Source: JBOHHR01 sp050740975
GTDB lineage: Bacteria > Pseudomonadota > Gammaproteobacteria > JBOHHR01
Direction of reading: 5' to 3'
Length of the DNA stretch: 8,066 nucleotides
Assembly: GCA_050740975.1 (NCBI GenBank)
Contig: JBOIEE010000052.1
Span: forward strand, 1-8,066
Both the position numbers and the translations under genes were made by a program. Shown in pieces: positions 6,594-8,066 of the stretch (within the stretch, counting starts at the first letter, position 1; each line of letters opens with the position of its first letter). A model generated the notes under the pieces. The model searched no databases. It was given only the letters and a program-made list of their open reading frames with translations, and had not been told where the DNA came from.

Positions 6594-6600
6594 AAAACCG

Positions 6601-7194
6601 ATGGCAACCATTCTACGGCTCGTAATCTTCAATCTATTGCTGATCTTAAGTAGCTACTCCTTTGCTCAACGACAAGAGGGAGGAGTGGAATGCGCCACAA
6701 CCCAGGGTGCTTTTAGGGTGCATTTCACCGCCTATCAGGCCCCGCAAGGCTTGCAAGGCGGTACTTATTTAGAGCGCTACTGCGAGCAAATCCCTCTACC
6801 GGGGGAGATCTTCATGACCTTAGATATCTATAAGACCCACGGGTTTGAGATCATACGGGATAAACCCGTTACCGTTCGAGTTCTTGAAGGCGCGCCAGGC
6901 GCCGAAGCAAATCGAACCCTGCTGGAGCTTCCAGCGAAAATCTATCGTAGCGGTATCGTTGAACTGCATCCCAAGCTCCCGGCTCCCGGCGACTACCACC
7001 TCCTGGTCGCCATAGGTGAGAATCCAGAGGATACACTAACGATTCCGGTGCGCGTGGGGATCAAGTCGGGGTTTCTCAGCATAAACTCCGCGACCGGACG
7101 CATGCTCTTGCTGATGCTCGTTGGCCTCGGCATTTTGACCGCATACAGTTTTTATTCCGGGCGCAAAGGTCAGTCCAAGGAGAAGAAAAGCTAA
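6601..7194 (+). CDS. exported protein with C-terminal membrane anchor, function unknown
   Basis: A 197-residue protein. Residues 1-22 are a signal peptide (hydrophobic FNLLLILSSYSFA, cleavage before Gln23). The exported part, about 23-167, looks beta-rich, with two cysteines (31 and 61) that could pair, and repeated PG/PAPG turns; VTVRVLEGAP and LPAPGDYHLLVAIGENP suggest an Ig-like or CopC/FixH-like sandwich, but I do not recognise the family. Residues 168-185 are a membrane helix and the tail (GRKGQSKEKK) is basic, so the protein should be anchored in the inner membrane with its body in the periplasm. It is upstream of, and on the same strand as, the small secreted protein gene, 93 bases away; the two may be co-transcribed. 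Start chosen by the ribosome binding site. Confidence 0.75.
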   Translation: MATILRLVIFNLLLILSSYSFAQRQEGGVECATTQGAFRVHFTAYQAPQGLQGGTYLERYCEQIPLPGEIFMTLDIYKTHGFEIIRDKPVTVRVLEGAPGAEANRTLLELPAKIYRSGIVELHPKLPAPGDYHLLVAIGENPEDTLTIPVRVGIKSGFLSINSATGRMLLLMLVGLGILTAYSFYSGRKGQSKEKKS

Positions 7195-7287
7195 TAACTG
7201 ATACCGCGTCATCGAACGTAGGCCGCCCGTCGGGGAAGGCGCCAGTTTTCTTGGAAAAAGGGCTGCCACAATGGCTGGAAAACATGA

Positions 7288-7665
7288 ATGAAAAAACTAA
7301 TGCTACGCGCACTTTTTGTCAGCATCCTTAGCGCGGCCGCCTGGCCGAGCGCGTATGCTGGCGGGGTGTCCGTCAGCGACCCGGTTGAGATCGCGGGCAC
7401 CTGGCTGCTTGCGGCTACGGCCCTGCAGCGGAATGGGGAACGTACGCAGGAGAACAGTGAATGGGACTTTCAGAAAAACGGCCGCCTGGTGACAACGGGT
7501 TATAATTATGCCGCCGATCGAGTCATGACGGTGGAAGACAGTTATAAGATCGTCGATGGCAAGATCGAAACAGGGCTAGGGGGCAAATATGCCGTGGTGG
7601 ACAAGAGCGAGAAAGAAATGATCCTTAAGGGACCGTTTGGGTTTTACTTTTTCACCCGACAGTAA
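7288..7665 (+). CDS. small secreted protein, lipocalin-like, function unknown
   Basis: A 125-residue protein with a clear signal peptide (residues 1-24, KK then a hydrophobic core, cleavage after AYA). The mature part starts with a GTW motif (37-39), followed by WDFQKNGRLVTTGY, DSYKIVDGKIETGL and a closing MILKGPFGFYFFTR. A GTW followed by short Gly-turned beta-strands with a central W..F..NGR is the pattern of small lipocalin-like beta-barrels that bind a ligand or report on envelope state; this is a pattern-based guess. Cysteine-free. The start ATG is preceded by a weak TGGAA seven bases upstream. There is no terminator visible after the stop. Confidence 0.72.
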   Translation: MKKLMLRALFVSILSAAAWPSAYAGGVSVSDPVEIAGTWLLAATALQRNGERTQENSEWDFQKNGRLVTTGYNYAADRVMTVEDSYKIVDGKIETGLGGKYAVVDKSEKEMILKGPFGFYFFTRQ

Positions 7666-7747
7666 GCCTGATTTAAGGACACCTATTTCGGTGAGACGCC
7701 GTTTTCAGCCGCGACGCCTGAGAGTAGAATCTTTCCTAACCCAGTGG

Positions 7748-7771
7748 CGGCGCCTCCTATCGTTGGCGCCG
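7748..7771. repeat. GC-rich hairpin near the IS remnant
   Basis: CGGCGCC (7748-7754) and GGCGCCG (7765-7771) are perfect arms around a ten-base loop. No T-run follows on either strand. It lies just beyond the damaged end of the transposase, where the right end of an IS110 element might be, but also close to the end of the secreted protein gene. Confidence 0.3.
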
Positions 7772-8066
7772 AGCCTCTGTTCGAGAACGTGACATTGGCT
7801 GCCATCCGCCCCGGATCAGGGGCACCAACAGGCGCGGAGGCGACTCAAACGCCGCCGGGACCAAGATCCCACCCCAGATAACCCGCTTGCCCCGCTTTTT
7901 GCCGCTGTCGTTGGCCAGGGGGGCGAGGCCGGTGAGTGCGGCGATCTCTTTGCGGTCCAAGGTGCCCAATTCGGAGAGTTTAGCGAGCAGGGTTGTGGAG
8001 GTGATGGCGCCCACCCCGGGAATGCGGCGCAGGAGGTCATCCTTCGCGCACCAGGCGGGGCTGGCA
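7757..8066 (-). pseudogene. IS110-family transposase, partial and C-terminally damaged
   Basis: Coding reads leftward and enters from beyond the window edge. The in-window part is the C-terminal (Transposase_20) domain: PAWCAKDDLLRRIPGVGAIT, then TLLAKLSELGTLDRKEIAAL, TGLAPLANDSG and KRGKRVIWGG. The DSG serine is in the motif where the family's catalytic serine lies. Homology stops at about 7868, right after WGG; intact relatives carry roughly 60-70 more residues, rich in VRAALY-type and RKLL-type helices, which are not seen in any frame here. The frame stays open to TAG 7757-7759 with unrelated residues. So this copy is cut or rearranged at its end and is probably inactive, although the N-terminal part outside the window is unseen. 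Confidence 0.8.

Larger units (their letters stand above)
6254..6600. promoter_or_regulatory. divergent intergenic region with several small palindromes
   Basis: This gap separates the PstS-like gene (leftward) from the membrane protein gene (rightward) and must hold both promoters. No good -35/-10 pair stands out. Visible structure includes perfect inverted repeats CTGTTGCCCAACAG (6256-6269), GTATCCATGATAC (6369-6381), and CGCTA/TAGCG arms (6426-6442), plus a hairpin at 6548-6566. No Pho box (repeated CTGTCAT-like) was found by eye. No open frame here looks coding. Confidence 0.4.

Noticed and set aside
7673..7882. Long stop-free + frame (about 70 codons) after the secreted protein, and an opposing minus frame 7683-7805 of 40 codons
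   Set aside because: The + frame has no good start or ribosome site, and part of it overlaps the tail of the transposase frame. Both are plausible by chance in GC-rich sequence, and neither has a known motif.
1..8066. CRISPR array, tRNA, rRNA, phage or plasmid origin
   Set aside because: No regularly spaced repeats, tRNA-like cloverleaf, iteron set or rRNA segment was seen on reading either strand.

Overview
The window looks like accessory chromosomal DNA from a Gram-negative bacterium. Four products have Sec signal peptides or lipoboxes, and base composition is moderately GC-rich. The families seen (DUF4384, caspase-fold lipoprotein, PstS-like binding protein, IS110 transposase, NHL-like propeller repeats) fit a proteobacterium, perhaps a gammaproteobacterium. 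That placement is an inference from gene content; no rRNA or other marker gene is present.

Left flank (1-1053): no intact gene. About 326-564 holds the decayed remains of a repeat protein, with one 57-residue unit broken by a single-base frameshift. The rest shows nothing recognisable apart from two inverted repeats (893-907 and 981-997) ahead of the first gene.

Core (1069-5074, + strand): four tightly packed genes that look like one operon for an envelope-associated system. They are (i) a secreted DUF4384 protein, (ii) a glycine-zipper lipoprotein with a C-terminal bacterial SH3 domain whose frame is broken by one extra base near 2656, (iii) a lipoprotein with a BON-like segment and a caspase-fold (peptidase C14) domain with an intact His/Cys dyad, and (iv) an inner-membrane protein with a long coiled coil and C-terminal TPRs. 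DUF4384 and caspase domains are often fused in one protein; here they are separate, with anchoring and scaffolding genes between and after them. I infer a periplasm-facing caspase module, but its trigger and substrate are not visible.

Middle (5103-6253, - strand): a PstS-like phosphate-binding protein, convergent with the operon and without pst transporter genes in view. A possible 46-residue basic peptide overlaps its stop codon through a GTGA junction.

Right (6601-7665, + strand): a signal-peptide protein with one C-terminal membrane anchor, then a small secreted protein with a lipocalin-like look. I cannot assign either a function. The right edge (to 8066, - strand) is a partial, C-terminally damaged IS110-family transposase. 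Decay on both flanks suggests the envelope cluster sits in a region of gene turnover.
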